In this document: piece after piece, positions 8,181 through 16,056 of the stretch
How the letters are laid out: each line of letters opens with the position of its first letter
Numbering within the stretch: position 1 is the stretch's first letter
NCBI GenBank assembly: GCA_021372575.1
Contig: JAJFUE010000037.1
Coordinates: 1-42,461, forward strand
Direction of reading: 5' to 3'
Length of the DNA stretch: 42,461 bases
From: a bacterium
GTDB lineage: Bacteria > Sumerlaeota > Sumerlaeia > MVZB01
Program-made: the position numbers and the translations under genes
The notes under the pieces: model-generated
Seen by the model: the letters and a program-made list of their open reading frames with translations, nothing else
What the model was told of the DNA's origin: nothing
Databases searched by the model: none

Positions 8181-8320
8181 TAGAGCGAGTGCCAAAAGTC
8201 TTGCGGCAATCGCCGTAATCGAGACGGGGCTCGGTTTCGAAGTTCGGTGCTGATTCGATTACGATTACGATTACGAGCACGAGCACGAGCACGAACCGAT
8301 AACTTTCGTCAAGCGCTCTA
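8181..8320. mobile_element. MITE-like element, copy 1 (136 bp plus TA target duplication)
   Basis: The element runs between TA dinucleotides at 8181-8182 and 8319-8320. Its ends form an imperfect inverted repeat: GAGCGAGTGCCAAAAGT on the left and, reverse-complemented, GAGCGCTTGACGAAAGT on the right. Inside are three GATTAC and three GAGCAC hexamers. It aligns end to end with copy 2 (12513-12658), differing by about five substitutions in the left part and one hexamer. It has no transposase, so it would be mobilised in trans, if at all. TA duplication is typical of IS630/Tc1-mariner-type transposition. Confidence 0.75.
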
Positions 8321-8332
8321 ATCAGTTCGGGA

Positions 8333-8464
8333 TCACCGAAGACGTTTTGGATCCAATAGGCGTGCGGCGTGCAGAATGGTAAGGATTTCAACGAGATTTG
8401 ATTTAAACCGATAGATGATTCGGTACTTTCCGAGAATCAGTTCGCGGTAAGCGGGTTCAGCCAT
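8333..8464 (-). pseudogene. C-terminal fragment of a RelE/ParE-family toxin
   Basis: The minus strand encodes 43 residues, including AYRELILGKYRIIYRF and EILTILHAARLLDP. This is the pattern of the last 40-45 residues of RelE/ParE toxins, which normally have about 90-100 residues. The N-terminal half is missing: the reading begins inside the 3' end of the antitoxin gene in another frame (28-base overlap). A deletion has probably removed the toxin's start, leaving the antitoxin intact. The MITE-like element begins 13 bases past the stop. Confidence 0.6.
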
Positions 8465-8634
8465 TTGTTCATCCTGTCCTTAACCTCTTGATGAGAGACC
8501 GTTTCACCGCGATCAGCCTGTGCAATCCCCTTTTCGATCTTTGCCAGCATTAAAAGACGCTCCATGGCATCTTCGATGGTGGCGTCGTCGGGGAGTTGCT
8601 GGACGGTTTTGAGGACTTTTTCTTTTGCAGTCAT
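8437..8634 (-). CDS. Antitoxin-like protein of a RelE/ParE-type toxin-antitoxin pair
   Basis: This 65-residue protein starts MTAKEKVLKTVQQLP and contains ATIEDAMERLLMLAKIEKG followed by ADRGETVSHQEVKDRMNKWL. Short helical proteins of this form are commonly encoded directly upstream of RelE/ParE toxins and neutralise them. The length appears complete. The partner toxin here is only a fragment (8333-8464), so the antitoxin is either a relic or serves a paralogous toxin elsewhere. Confidence 0.65.
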   Translation of the reverse strand: MTAKEKVLKTVQQLPDDATIEDAMERLLMLAKIEKGIAQADRGETVSHQEVKDRMNKWLNPLTAN

Positions 8635-8774
8635 GGCTGCGACCTCTTGGAACCTAATGGTTTATTACATCAGTAATTCGGGGAGATATCAAGATGGGAG
8701 GGAAGAGGCGTAAACAGGCTTGATCGCGTCTATCGGTTGAACCATCATTGGTTTTGACGAAAAAGGATCAGCCG

Positions 8775-9611
8775 ATGAGGAATTTGCTGAAAGGTTTAAG
8801 TTTTCGGGGGAAATGGCGGAAGCTCGCCTTAATTATCGCGGTGATCGGCCTGTTCGAATGTGGCCGGCAAGCCTATGTATTCGTCAGCACCACAATTGAG
8901 CTTCGATCATACCTACGAACCCATCGCATCACGCAATGCCCCAACGGCCACGCGACGCTGAGCTGGCGACCGATGGAAACGTGGGGTAAATTTTATTTCA
9001 GAAGCTACGAGTTTGGCGTCATACCACGCTTCGAATCCTGGGCGTATATTTCGTCGAAAACGCCGGCGTATTACCTCGAATGCGACGCGTGCGGATTCGT
9101 TTATTTTCTGGACAGCCGCCAATGGGCACGCGAATCCAAAAAAAACACGGGGTTTCCTTTTCCCTGGAGCGGGCCTATTGCCAAACCACCTTTTCCAGCA
9201 ACCGGCGGCGAAGGGTTTGCGATGATCTGCACGTCCGGCACGGTCATCAGAGAAGAGGCAGACATAGAATTCCAGTATCCCAGCGACCGGTGGAATGAGG
9301 TTCTTAGACCTTACAAGGATTGGGTGACGAGTGCCGGATTGCCAATTGGACCAACAGGATTTGAGAGAAAGGGAAACGCCGCGAGATTTTATTCAAATAC
9401 CCCAAAGCAGCATGTATCGATCAAACTGATCAACAAGCCTGAAGGCTCGGAGAATTTTATTTTCGTCATGGTTGTCGATCATCAGCCTTTGGTGCCCTAT
9501 TCCCAAATCGAAGTGTCCAAACCCGATTACCCCACTTATTACCAAGTGCATCCCATTGGGGCCGCGTGGATCGAACTGCGCTGGAAATGGGACAAATGGA
9601 CGACCCACTGA
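8775..9611 (+). CDS. Membrane-anchored protein with a zinc-ribbon-like Cys/His pattern, unknown function
   Basis: This 278-residue protein is not recognised. It has basic N-terminal residues, then one membrane segment (residues about 17-38), then CPNGH (Cys55, His59) and CDACG (Cys103, Cys106). That spacing suggests a split zinc ribbon whose two halves are separated by a loop rich in aromatic residues. The remainder is beta-rich, with no repeats. ATG 8775 is chosen because AAGGA lies about 7 bases upstream; an in-frame TTG at 8748 would only add nine residues. pyrC follows 104 bases later on the same strand. Composition is less GC-rich than in the housekeeping neighbours. Confidence 0.7.
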   Translation: MRNLLKGLSFRGKWRKLALIIAVIGLFECGRQAYVFVSTTIELRSYLRTHRITQCPNGHATLSWRPMETWGKFYFRSYEFGVIPRFESWAYISSKTPAYYLECDACGFVYFLDSRQWARESKKNTGFPFPWSGPIAKPPFPATGGEGFAMICTSGTVIREEADIEFQYPSDRWNEVLRPYKDWVTSAGLPIGPTGFERKGNAARFYSNTPKQHVSIKLINKPEGSENFIFVMVVDHQPLVPYSQIEVSKPDYPTYYQVHPIGAAWIELRWKWDKWTTH

Positions 9612-9715
9612 ACCGGCCTGACAACCGAAATCACCTTGAACCTATCTTTGGCTTGGGCCATCATCAAAAACCGTATCCAGCTTACGCCGCCGACGGCGGT
9701 ATGAGAGGCAGTGCG

Positions 9716-11002
9716 ATGGCGATTTATCATTTGAAGGGCGGCCGGGTGATCGATCCGGCCAGCCGGCGCGACGAGAAGGCCGACCTGTGGCTGGTCGATG
9801 GCAAGGTCGCGACGAAGGACCCCGGCCGCAAGGCCGACAAGGTTTTGAACTGCAAGGGCAAGCTCGTCACGCCGGGGCTGATCGACATGCACGTGCACCT
9901 GCGCGAGCCGGGCCGCGAGGACCGCGAAACGATCGCCACCGGAACGCGCGCGGCCGCCGCGGGCGGCGTGACCAGCGTCTGCGCCGTCCCCAACACGGAT
10001 CCGATCATTGACACGCAGACGGGCGTGAAGTTCATCCTGTCGCGCGCACTGTCGGACGCCGTCGTGAACGTCTATCCCTACGCGGCGCTCACGCGGGGCC
10101 AAAGGGGCGAGGAACTGGCCGAGCTCGGCGACCTGCTCCAGGCCGGGGCCGTCGCGTTCACCGACGACGGCCATCCGATCATGAACAACCGCGTGATGCG
10201 GCAGGGGCTCGATTACGCACGGACGTTCGGCGCGCTGATCCTCGACCATTGCGAAGATTTGAACCTCGCCGAGGGCGGCGTGATCCGCGAGGGTGAACTC
10301 GCGACGCGGCTCGGGCTGCCGGGCTGGCCGGCGGCGGCGGAGACGATCCAGGTTGCGCGCGACGCCGCGCTGGCCGAATCGACCGGCGGCCGGATCCATA
10401 TCTGCCACGTCAGCACGCGCGAGTCGGTGCGCATGATCCGCGAGGCCAAAAGCCGCGGCGTCAAGATTTCCGGCGAGGCCACGCCGCATCACCTCGCGCT
10501 GACGGTGGATGCGTGCGCGACGTATTCGACGAACGCCAAGATGAGCCCGCCGCTCGGGACGGAGGAAGACCGGCAGGCGCTCATCGCCGGCCTGCTCGAC
10601 GGCACGATCGACGTGATCGCCACCGACCACGCGCCGCACACGACGATCGAGAAGGACTGGATGTTCATCGAGGCGCCCAACGGGATCATCGGCATGGAGA
10701 CCAGCTTCGCGGTGCTCAACACGGCGCTCGTCAAGACGGGGCTGGTCCCGATCGGATTGCTGATCGAGAAAATGACAATCGCCCCGGCGCGGCTGCTCGA
10801 CCTGCACAAGGGGACGCTCACCGACGGAGCCGACGCCGACGTGGCGGTGTTCGATCCGGAAATGACGTGGACGGTCGATCCGGACAAGTTCCAGTCCAAG
10901 GCGCGCAACTGCCCGTGGGCGGGCCAGGAACTGACCGGGCGGCCCGTGGCGACGTTTGTCGGCGGGCGGATCGCGTACGAGTTGGGGAAACCGGTCGGGT
11001 GA
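9716..11002 (+). CDS. pyrC: Dihydroorotase (type I)
   Basis: PyrC interconverts N-carbamoyl-aspartate and dihydroorotate, the third step of pyrimidine synthesis. The 428-residue length fits the long type I (multidomain-like) class rather than E. coli PyrC. Visible motifs are GLIDMHVHLREPG with the first metal ligands, TDDGHP, HICHVSTRES, GEATPHHL and ATDHAPH with the catalytic Asp. GAGAGG 7 bases before ATG 9716 favours this start; an ATG at 9701 in the same frame lacks such a site. No aspartate transcarbamoylase gene is adjacent, so it stands apart from other pyr genes in this window. Confidence 0.95.
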   Translation: MAIYHLKGGRVIDPASRRDEKADLWLVDGKVATKDPGRKADKVLNCKGKLVTPGLIDMHVHLREPGREDRETIATGTRAAAAGGVTSVCAVPNTDPIIDTQTGVKFILSRALSDAVVNVYPYAALTRGQRGEELAELGDLLQAGAVAFTDDGHPIMNNRVMRQGLDYARTFGALILDHCEDLNLAEGGVIREGELATRLGLPGWPAAAETIQVARDAALAESTGGRIHICHVSTRESVRMIREAKSRGVKISGEATPHHLALTVDACATYSTNAKMSPPLGTEEDRQALIAGLLDGTIDVIATDHAPHTTIEKDWMFIEAPNGIIGMETSFAVLNTALVKTGLVPIGLLIEKMTIAPARLLDLHKGTLTDGADADVAVFDPEMTWTVDPDKFQSKARNCPWAGQELTGRPVATFVGGRIAYELGKPVG

Positions 11003-11009
11003 GGGAATG

Positions 11010-11051
11010 GGTCCTATGGGTCTTATAGGTCTTATAAGTCCTATAGGATCC
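11010..11051. repeat. Nonamer array, GGTCTTATA type
   Basis: Period-9 units GGTCCTATG, GGTCTTATA, GGTCTTATA and AGTCCTATA, then GGATCC, lie 7 bases after the pyrC stop. The reverse complement of this family occurs at 12487-12513 and, disrupted, at 12659-12668. A shorter remnant lies near 34542-34562. Confidence 0.8.
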
Positions 11052-11126
11052 ATGACCTAACCTGAACAGACACATGATAGTCTGATGCATGGGCCCCAAG
11101 TGGGGCGATTCTGTTTCGTGGAGTCC

Positions 11127-12386
11127 ATGATGCGAGGCTTGGCCATTTATTTCGCCGTTGCGATTTTCGCGATGGGGTGCGTGCAGGTGAAGCCGTTGCG
11201 CGAGCGCGTCGCGCAGCAGGAAGCCGTCATCACCAAGCTGCGCGAGGACAACGCCCAGTTCCAGAAGAATTATTACCAGATCAAGGAAATGCTCGATTCC
11301 GAGAGCGCCGACAAGGAAAAGCAGCTGTCGGGATTGCAGCGCGAACTCGATAAATCGCAGAACCTCAAGACGCAGAAGGAACGCGAGCTGAGCGACGAGC
11401 TCAATGTCGTGCGGCTTCAGTTCAAGGCGTTCCGCGAAGAGACGGCCGAGCAGCAGAAGGCCAACGAGGCCGCCGCCGAGCGGCTGCGCCAGAATGTTTC
11501 GGAACTCACGGCCGAGCGCGACGCGGCGCTCAAGAAATTCGCCGAGCTCGACGCGCAGCACCGCGTTCAACAGCAGCGGCTGGATGAAATGACCAAAGAA
11601 ACGGCCGATTTGCGCGTCAATTTGAAGACCGTGCAGGCCCAGGCCGACAGCCTCGGCAAGGAGCGCGCCGCGCTTCAGCAGTCGCTTCAGGCCGAGCAGA
11701 AAACACGCGCCGACGCCGAGCAGAAGCTCAAGGCGTCGCAGGATGACAATGCGCAGGCACAGAAACAGCTTGCGGCGGCCGCGGCCGACCTGAAGGCCGC
11801 CCGCGCCGAAGGCGACCGGACCAGGCAGGAATCCAGAAAGCAGCTCGAGAAAATGAAGCGCGACCTCGACGCGTCATCAGCCGAGCGCAAAATGCTTGCG
11901 GAAAAAGCCGATTCACCGAAAATGCAGCCGCGCGCGAATGCCGCCGACGATCCTGAACTCAAGGCGGCCGCCGACAAGCTGCGCCAGCGGCTCAGCGGCG
12001 TCGAGGCGGCCAAGGGCGCCGACGTGCGCGTCGATGGCCGCGGGCTGCGGATCATCCTGCCGAGCGACCGCCTGTTCCAGGAAAAATCAATCATCCTCGC
12101 GAGCCAGGCCAAACCGGTTCTCGACCGCGTCGGCGAAGTGCTCGGCTCGTTGTCCGGCCACCCGATCAAGATCGAGGGGCACACCGACAGCGAGCCGGTT
12201 CAGGACCTGCCGTTCGTCGATAACTGGGGCCTGGGATTTGCGCGCGCCGACCGTGTTCGCGATTACCTGATGCGCTCGGCGAAGCTCAGCGCGAAGAACG
12301 TGACCGCGCTCAGCCGCGCCGACCTCGACCCGATCGGGACGACGGCCGCCGCCAACCGCCGGGTCGAGATCGTCGTCGGCAAATAA
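11127..12386 (+). CDS. OmpA-family lipoprotein with a long coiled coil
   Basis: This 419-residue protein starts with a lipoprotein signal ending FAMGC (Cys at about 16). It continues as a Lys/Glu/Gln-rich coiled coil over residues about 20-280 and ends with an OmpA/MotB-type peptidoglycan-binding domain, shown by IEGHTDSEPV, a central LGFARADRV segment and the terminal AAANRRVEIVV. It probably tethers an envelope structure to peptidoglycan across the periplasm, with the coiled coil as spacer. The start at 11127 or 11130 is supported by GTGGAG just upstream. The gene lies between a nonamer array and the MITE-bearing region, and no clear operon partner is visible. Confidence 0.88.
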   Translation: MMRGLAIYFAVAIFAMGCVQVKPLRERVAQQEAVITKLREDNAQFQKNYYQIKEMLDSESADKEKQLSGLQRELDKSQNLKTQKERELSDELNVVRLQFKAFREETAEQQKANEAAAERLRQNVSELTAERDAALKKFAELDAQHRVQQQRLDEMTKETADLRVNLKTVQAQADSLGKERAALQQSLQAEQKTRADAEQKLKASQDDNAQAQKQLAAAAADLKAARAEGDRTRQESRKQLEKMKRDLDASSAERKMLAEKADSPKMQPRANAADDPELKAAADKLRQRLSGVEAAKGADVRVDGRGLRIILPSDRLFQEKSIILASQAKPVLDRVGEVLGSLSGHPIKIEGHTDSEPVQDLPFVDNWGLGFARADRVRDYLMRSAKLSAKNVTALSRADLDPIGTTAAANRRVEIVVGK

Positions 12387-12486
12387 TTTCAAATTTGAAA
12401 ATCGACTTCCGTAAGCTGCGCGGCCGTCCATCGTTTAGCCCAGTGGCAGCTTTTGTTCGGTTTGCATGGGGCATTGGCGCAACAAT

Positions 12487-12668
12487 AGGACTCATAGGAC
12501 CTATAAGACTTATAGAGCGAGTGACAAAAGTCTTGAGGCAATCGCCGTAATCGAAATGGGGCTCGGTTTCGAAGTTCGGTGCTGATTCGATTACGATTAC
12601 GATTACGATTACGATTACGAGCACGAGCACGAACCGATAACTTTCGTCAAGCGCTCTAGGACCCATGG
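12487..12668. repeat. Nonamer array interrupted by the MITE-like element
   Basis: Units GGACTCATA, GGACCTATA and AGACTTATA (12487-12514) continue after the element with GGACCCATG (12659-12667). Removing the element and one TA restores an uninterrupted period-9 array. The units are the reverse complement of those at 11010-11051. Confidence 0.75.
12513..12658. mobile_element. MITE-like element, copy 2 (142 bp plus TA target duplication)
   Basis: The element is bounded by TA at 12513-12514 and 12657-12658. The ends are GAGCGAGTGACAAAAGT and the inverted match GAGCGCTTGACGAAAGT. It carries five GATTAC and two GAGCAC hexamers, against three and three in copy 1, which accounts exactly for the 6-bp size difference. 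It sits inside a nonamer array. Confidence 0.8.
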
Positions 12669-12723
12669 GAATAATGTTTTTTTGGGCACAAGCACACATT
12701 CAATGCTGGAGGGGAGGAGAGTC

Positions 12724-15639
12724 ATGGGCCGCAAACTGTTTGTTGCCGGCGCCTTGTTGATGTTGGTGATCGGGATGATTCAGCCGGTTTTTGCCAAGGC
12801 CGGCGTCGTGCACGTTGTTTTTTCCGAGGCGAACAAGGCGAAATACACGCTCGCCGCCGCCGAACGGATCGAGGCCCAGCTCAAGACGGGCGGCTTCAAC
12901 GTCGATCGGATCGGCGACGCGGATGTGGCCTCGCTCAACGGGATCACCCCGGACGACGTGATCGTGCTGAGCGGCATCTACGTGATCGGTGAAGACGGCA
13001 TTGCCGCGCTGACCCGGTTCGCGCAGCAGGGCGGCGGGGTCCTGTGGATTGACGCCCCGGTCGCGACCGTGCAGAACTCGGCCGCGTTGCGCAAACTGCT
13101 CGGGTGCTCGACGTTCACGGTGAGCGACTGGTCGGCCAACTACGCCGAAATCCAAACGCCCCGCCCGATCCTTTACAAGCACTTCATCAACGGCGATCAC
13201 GACTTCTTCGACGCCGTCCATTGCACGGGCAATTCCGTGTGGTCGCTTTCGACTGCGTACGAGCTCGGCCGGTTCCCGCCGGTGCCAAACCAGGAGTGGG
13301 ACGTGGTCAACCGCAGCCCGGTGAAGGGCCCCGGCCTGATCGACCGCATCCCCGTCGAGACGCTTAACATGGTTGGCAACGGCCGCGTGCTGCTGTTCAA
13401 CTTCAAGGCGACCGAGTCGGGCCTGGCGCAGATGCGGGACATTCTCCGCCGCGCGACGGCATGGCTGCTGGCCGATGGCGATGAAGCCGCCGCGATGGCC
13501 ATCCTGAACGGCAAGACAGGCGGGCCGAAATCGGCGGCGCCGAAGCGCATGGCCACGATCGAGGCCGTGGGCTCGCCGGTTGAAGAACCGCTCGGCAATC
13601 CGCAGGACTTCCGGTTGCAAATGGGCATCTTCGCGCGCACCGGCGACTATACCCCCGGCAAGACCCCGGGCATGGGCGCGTCGGCCCCGTCGATGCCGAA
13701 TCTTCCGGAGCCGTCCGAACCGATGCATGACTGGCCGCGGTTCAAGCAGTTCGTCGATAACCTCAAGATGATCGGCGCGCACAGTGTCTATCTGGCGGCG
13801 GGCGGCAGCCCGGTCCAGGGACGCGATTACCTGCAGGAGTTCTGTGACGCCATGCACGCCGAGGGTCTTGGCGTGCATACCTACTCCGGCGAAGGCGGCG
13901 GCGGTCCGCGTCCGGCAGCGGCCAGTGGCGCCACGACCACCACGAGGCAGCGCGGCCGGATGCGCGGAGCCGAGGCCGCCGCGGCCAACGCGCCGCGGCA
14001 GCGCGGCCGCCAGGATGGCACGCGCGAGGGCGCGGCCGTTACCGCCGGCAACGCCCGCGATATCACCTACCGTGACCGCGAACTCACGTCGGCGACGCAG
14101 GCGCAGGCCACCACCTCCGTATTGGGCGCGAACATCCGGACGCGGCAAATCCGCGACATCTGGGTGTTCCAGGACCAGTGGGCGCAGGCGATCGAGAACC
14201 TGATCAAGCGCGACCTTGACGGCATGTGCGTCCCGCCCGACGAGTATTCCCGCCCGGCGTTCAACGGCAAGCCGACCGACGACAGCCCCGCGCCGAAGAA
14301 GTTCCGCGAGCTGACCGGCTTCGACATGCCGGCGACGCTCGGTGACGACCCGGCGAGCCGCGCGTGGTTGAAATACGGCTACGATGCGACCGCTGAGGTC
14401 TATGCCGTGTGGAACAACCTGGTCAAAGAGAAAAAGCCCAACATGCAGCGGACCAACATCATCTTTGTCGGCGAGCTGTGCTGGAACACCCGGCCGCCGA
14501 TCAACTGGAGCATCATCGGCCACGCCTCCGACTGGAGCGCGTTCATGACCGATCCATACGTCGGCCTGCACCTGGACCTGCTCGACCACTGGTACGTGCC
14601 CGAGACGGTCAAGCGGCTCGCGGGTTCGACTCCCAACCATGTGGCGATGGTCACGCTGCAGAACAACCGCCTGCGCGAGTTCATGGAGCAGCTTCGGCCG
14701 CTGCATGTCTATGGCGAGGCGATCAGCTCCGTCGCGCACGGCGGCAAGGGCGTGCACTTCTTCCACTACTTCAAAATCTTCGACAACGACGGCAATCCTT
14801 ACTGGGGGCGCGTCGAGAATACGCAGATGGCGTTCAGCATGATGCGCACGCTCGACAAGTGGGGCGTGATGGATGCGCAGGTCCCGCAGCAGGTCGCCCT
14901 GCTGTTCAATGAAATGGGACAGAATTACGTCTCGCTCGTCAAGGATCGCTACGTGGGCAACGGGTTCGACTCGCAACAGGCCGCGATCGACCTGCTGCTG
15001 GCCAACGGCTATCCGTTCAACATCTATAGCCTCGATCACGAAGGCGACTGGGCGGCGCTTCCCGAGTCCACGCGCGTCGTGATCGTCCCGTTCGCCTACT
15101 CGATTTCCGACAAGGCCGTCGCGCAGCTCGAAAGCCACGCGAAGGCCGGCCGCAAGATCATCCTCATGGAGCGGATGGGCGATGCCGACGAGAACGGCAC
15201 GCCGCGCTCCACGCCGGCGCTCGACAACCTGCTGAAGACCTATCCGAACGTTGTCACGCGCGTGGGCGGAGAAATCATGACGGGCTACGTGACGCCCGAC
15301 TTCGAGGCGGGCTTCTGCAAGACCGTCGATCAGGCGCTCGGCGACGCCAAGCTGGTTCACCTGAACCGCTACGGCAACGACATCGAGGCCACGGCGCTCG
15401 ACCTCAAGGACGGCAGGAAGATCCTGTTCGCCATCAACTGGGAAAAGCAGCCCGTGCGCGTCGAGCTGGGCATCAACATGCCGAAGGGCAAATACCGCGT
15501 GACCGAGCGCAACCTCAAGGGAACGCAGCCGGCGGCGATCAAGGGCAAAGACACGGTCAGCGCCCGCGATCTGAGCAAATTCGCGGTGAACCTCGGGACC
15601 GAAGAGCTGAAGTTCTGGCTGGTCGAGCCGGCAAGCTGA
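12724..15639 (+). CDS. Large secreted protein with beta-galactosidase-like (GH42-like) architecture
   Basis: This 971-residue protein has a signal peptide (residues about 1-25, cut near FAKA). An alpha/beta flavodoxin- or amidotransferase-like domain follows (30-270), then a probable TIM barrel from about residue 330 to 690. A second alpha/beta region (about 720-860) recalls the trimerisation domain of GH42 beta-galactosidases, and a small beta domain closes the chain. An Ala/Arg/Gly-rich, low-complexity insertion lies at about 387-445 inside the barrel. Candidate acids are Glu584 (VGELCWN) and Glu730 (FNEMGQ), but no catalytic pair can be asserted. AGGAGAG before ATG 12724 fixes the start. 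A carbohydrate-active role is inferred from architecture only. A strong terminator follows. Confidence 0.7.
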   Translation: MGRKLFVAGALLMLVIGMIQPVFAKAGVVHVVFSEANKAKYTLAAAERIEAQLKTGGFNVDRIGDADVASLNGITPDDVIVLSGIYVIGEDGIAALTRFAQQGGGVLWIDAPVATVQNSAALRKLLGCSTFTVSDWSANYAEIQTPRPILYKHFINGDHDFFDAVHCTGNSVWSLSTAYELGRFPPVPNQEWDVVNRSPVKGPGLIDRIPVETLNMVGNGRVLLFNFKATESGLAQMRDILRRATAWLLADGDEAAAMAILNGKTGGPKSAAPKRMATIEAVGSPVEEPLGNPQDFRLQMGIFARTGDYTPGKTPGMGASAPSMPNLPEPSEPMHDWPRFKQFVDNLKMIGAHSVYLAAGGSPVQGRDYLQEFCDAMHAEGLGVHTYSGEGGGGPRPAAASGATTTTRQRGRMRGAEAAAANAPRQRGRQDGTREGAAVTAGNARDITYRDRELTSATQAQATTSVLGANIRTRQIRDIWVFQDQWAQAIENLIKRDLDGMCVPPDEYSRPAFNGKPTDDSPAPKKFRELTGFDMPATLGDDPASRAWLKYGYDATAEVYAVWNNLVKEKKPNMQRTNIIFVGELCWNTRPPINWSIIGHASDWSAFMTDPYVGLHLDLLDHWYVPETVKRLAGSTPNHVAMVTLQNNRLREFMEQLRPLHVYGEAISSVAHGGKGVHFFHYFKIFDNDGNPYWGRVENTQMAFSMMRTLDKWGVMDAQVPQQVALLFNEMGQNYVSLVKDRYVGNGFDSQQAAIDLLLANGYPFNIYSLDHEGDWAALPESTRVVIVPFAYSISDKAVAQLESHAKAGRKIILMERMGDADENGTPRSTPALDNLLKTYPNVVTRVGGEIMTGYVTPDFEAGFCKTVDQALGDAKLVHLNRYGNDIEATALDLKDGRKILFAINWEKQPVRVELGINMPKGKYRVTERNLKGTQPAAIKGKDTVSARDLSKFAVNLGTEELKFWLVEPAS

Positions 15640-15661
15640 GGTGAAGCCAATCCAAATGAAC

Positions 15662-15694
15662 GAGGCCCGGCACAAAAAACGCCGGGCCTCTTTG
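15662..15694 (+). terminator. Strong intrinsic terminator of the 12724 gene
   Basis: A perfect 10-bp stem GAGGCCCGGC (15662-15671) / GCCGGGCCTC (15681-15690) encloses an A-rich loop and is followed by TTT. It lies 23 bases past the stop codon. Confidence 0.85.
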
Positions 15695-16056
15695 CGGGCG
15701 ATTTTTAAGAATTTCTTGCCGCCGTCGGCGGTAAAAACGCGTGTGGGATGTGGTGGCTTGCATCTGTTTGGTGTGAGCAAGATGGTTTGCAAGCGAATGT
15801 TGGTTCGACCAGAGCGCCGAAGGCGCGAAAGAAATGGAAATCAGATGGATTTCTTCCGCTCTTTCAGAGCTCCCGGATGTTTTGCGTCCTGACCTGGGGC
15901 GTCGCTTCGCTTTGCCCCAGGCTATATTCTTGCTGCGCTTTCAGCGCGCGGGTCTCAACGAACGTTCGATTTACCCGACTTCAAAGTGCCAAGCACATAC
16001 GGGTTCATGTCACTCGGTTGGCGCTCATTCATTCGATTCGAGAATATAAGATTGAA
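15695..16056. other. Intergenic region with a hairpin cluster
   Basis: No coding sequence is supported between the terminator and the queE stop. The middle part (15814-15947) holds four short hairpins described separately. The rest shows no recognisable signal. Confidence 0.6.
15814..15947. repeat. REP-like cluster of four small hairpins
   Basis: In order: GCGCC-GAA-GGCGC (15814-15826), GCTCT-TTC-AGAGC (15858-15870), CCTGGGGC...GCCCCAGG (15893-15921) and GCGCT-TTC-AGCGC (15935-15947). The GAA/TTC triloops and their spacing suggest a dispersed palindromic repeat family rather than chance. No transposase is nearby. Confidence 0.6.

Noticed and set aside
9539-11053. A 504-codon open frame antisense to pyrC
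   Set aside because: Shadow of codon bias; the dihydroorotase motifs are on the plus strand.
12388-12405. AT-rich palindrome after the OmpA gene as a terminator
   Set aside because: It is TTTCAAATTTGAAA without a G/C stem or a T run, so it is too weak.
12700-15792. A 1030-codon open frame antisense to the secreted glycosidase-like gene
   Set aside because: It is a by-product of GC-rich codon bias on the opposite strand: Arg/Val/Asp/Ala/His-rich, no recognisable domain, and the plus-strand frame has a signal peptide, ribosome site and terminator.
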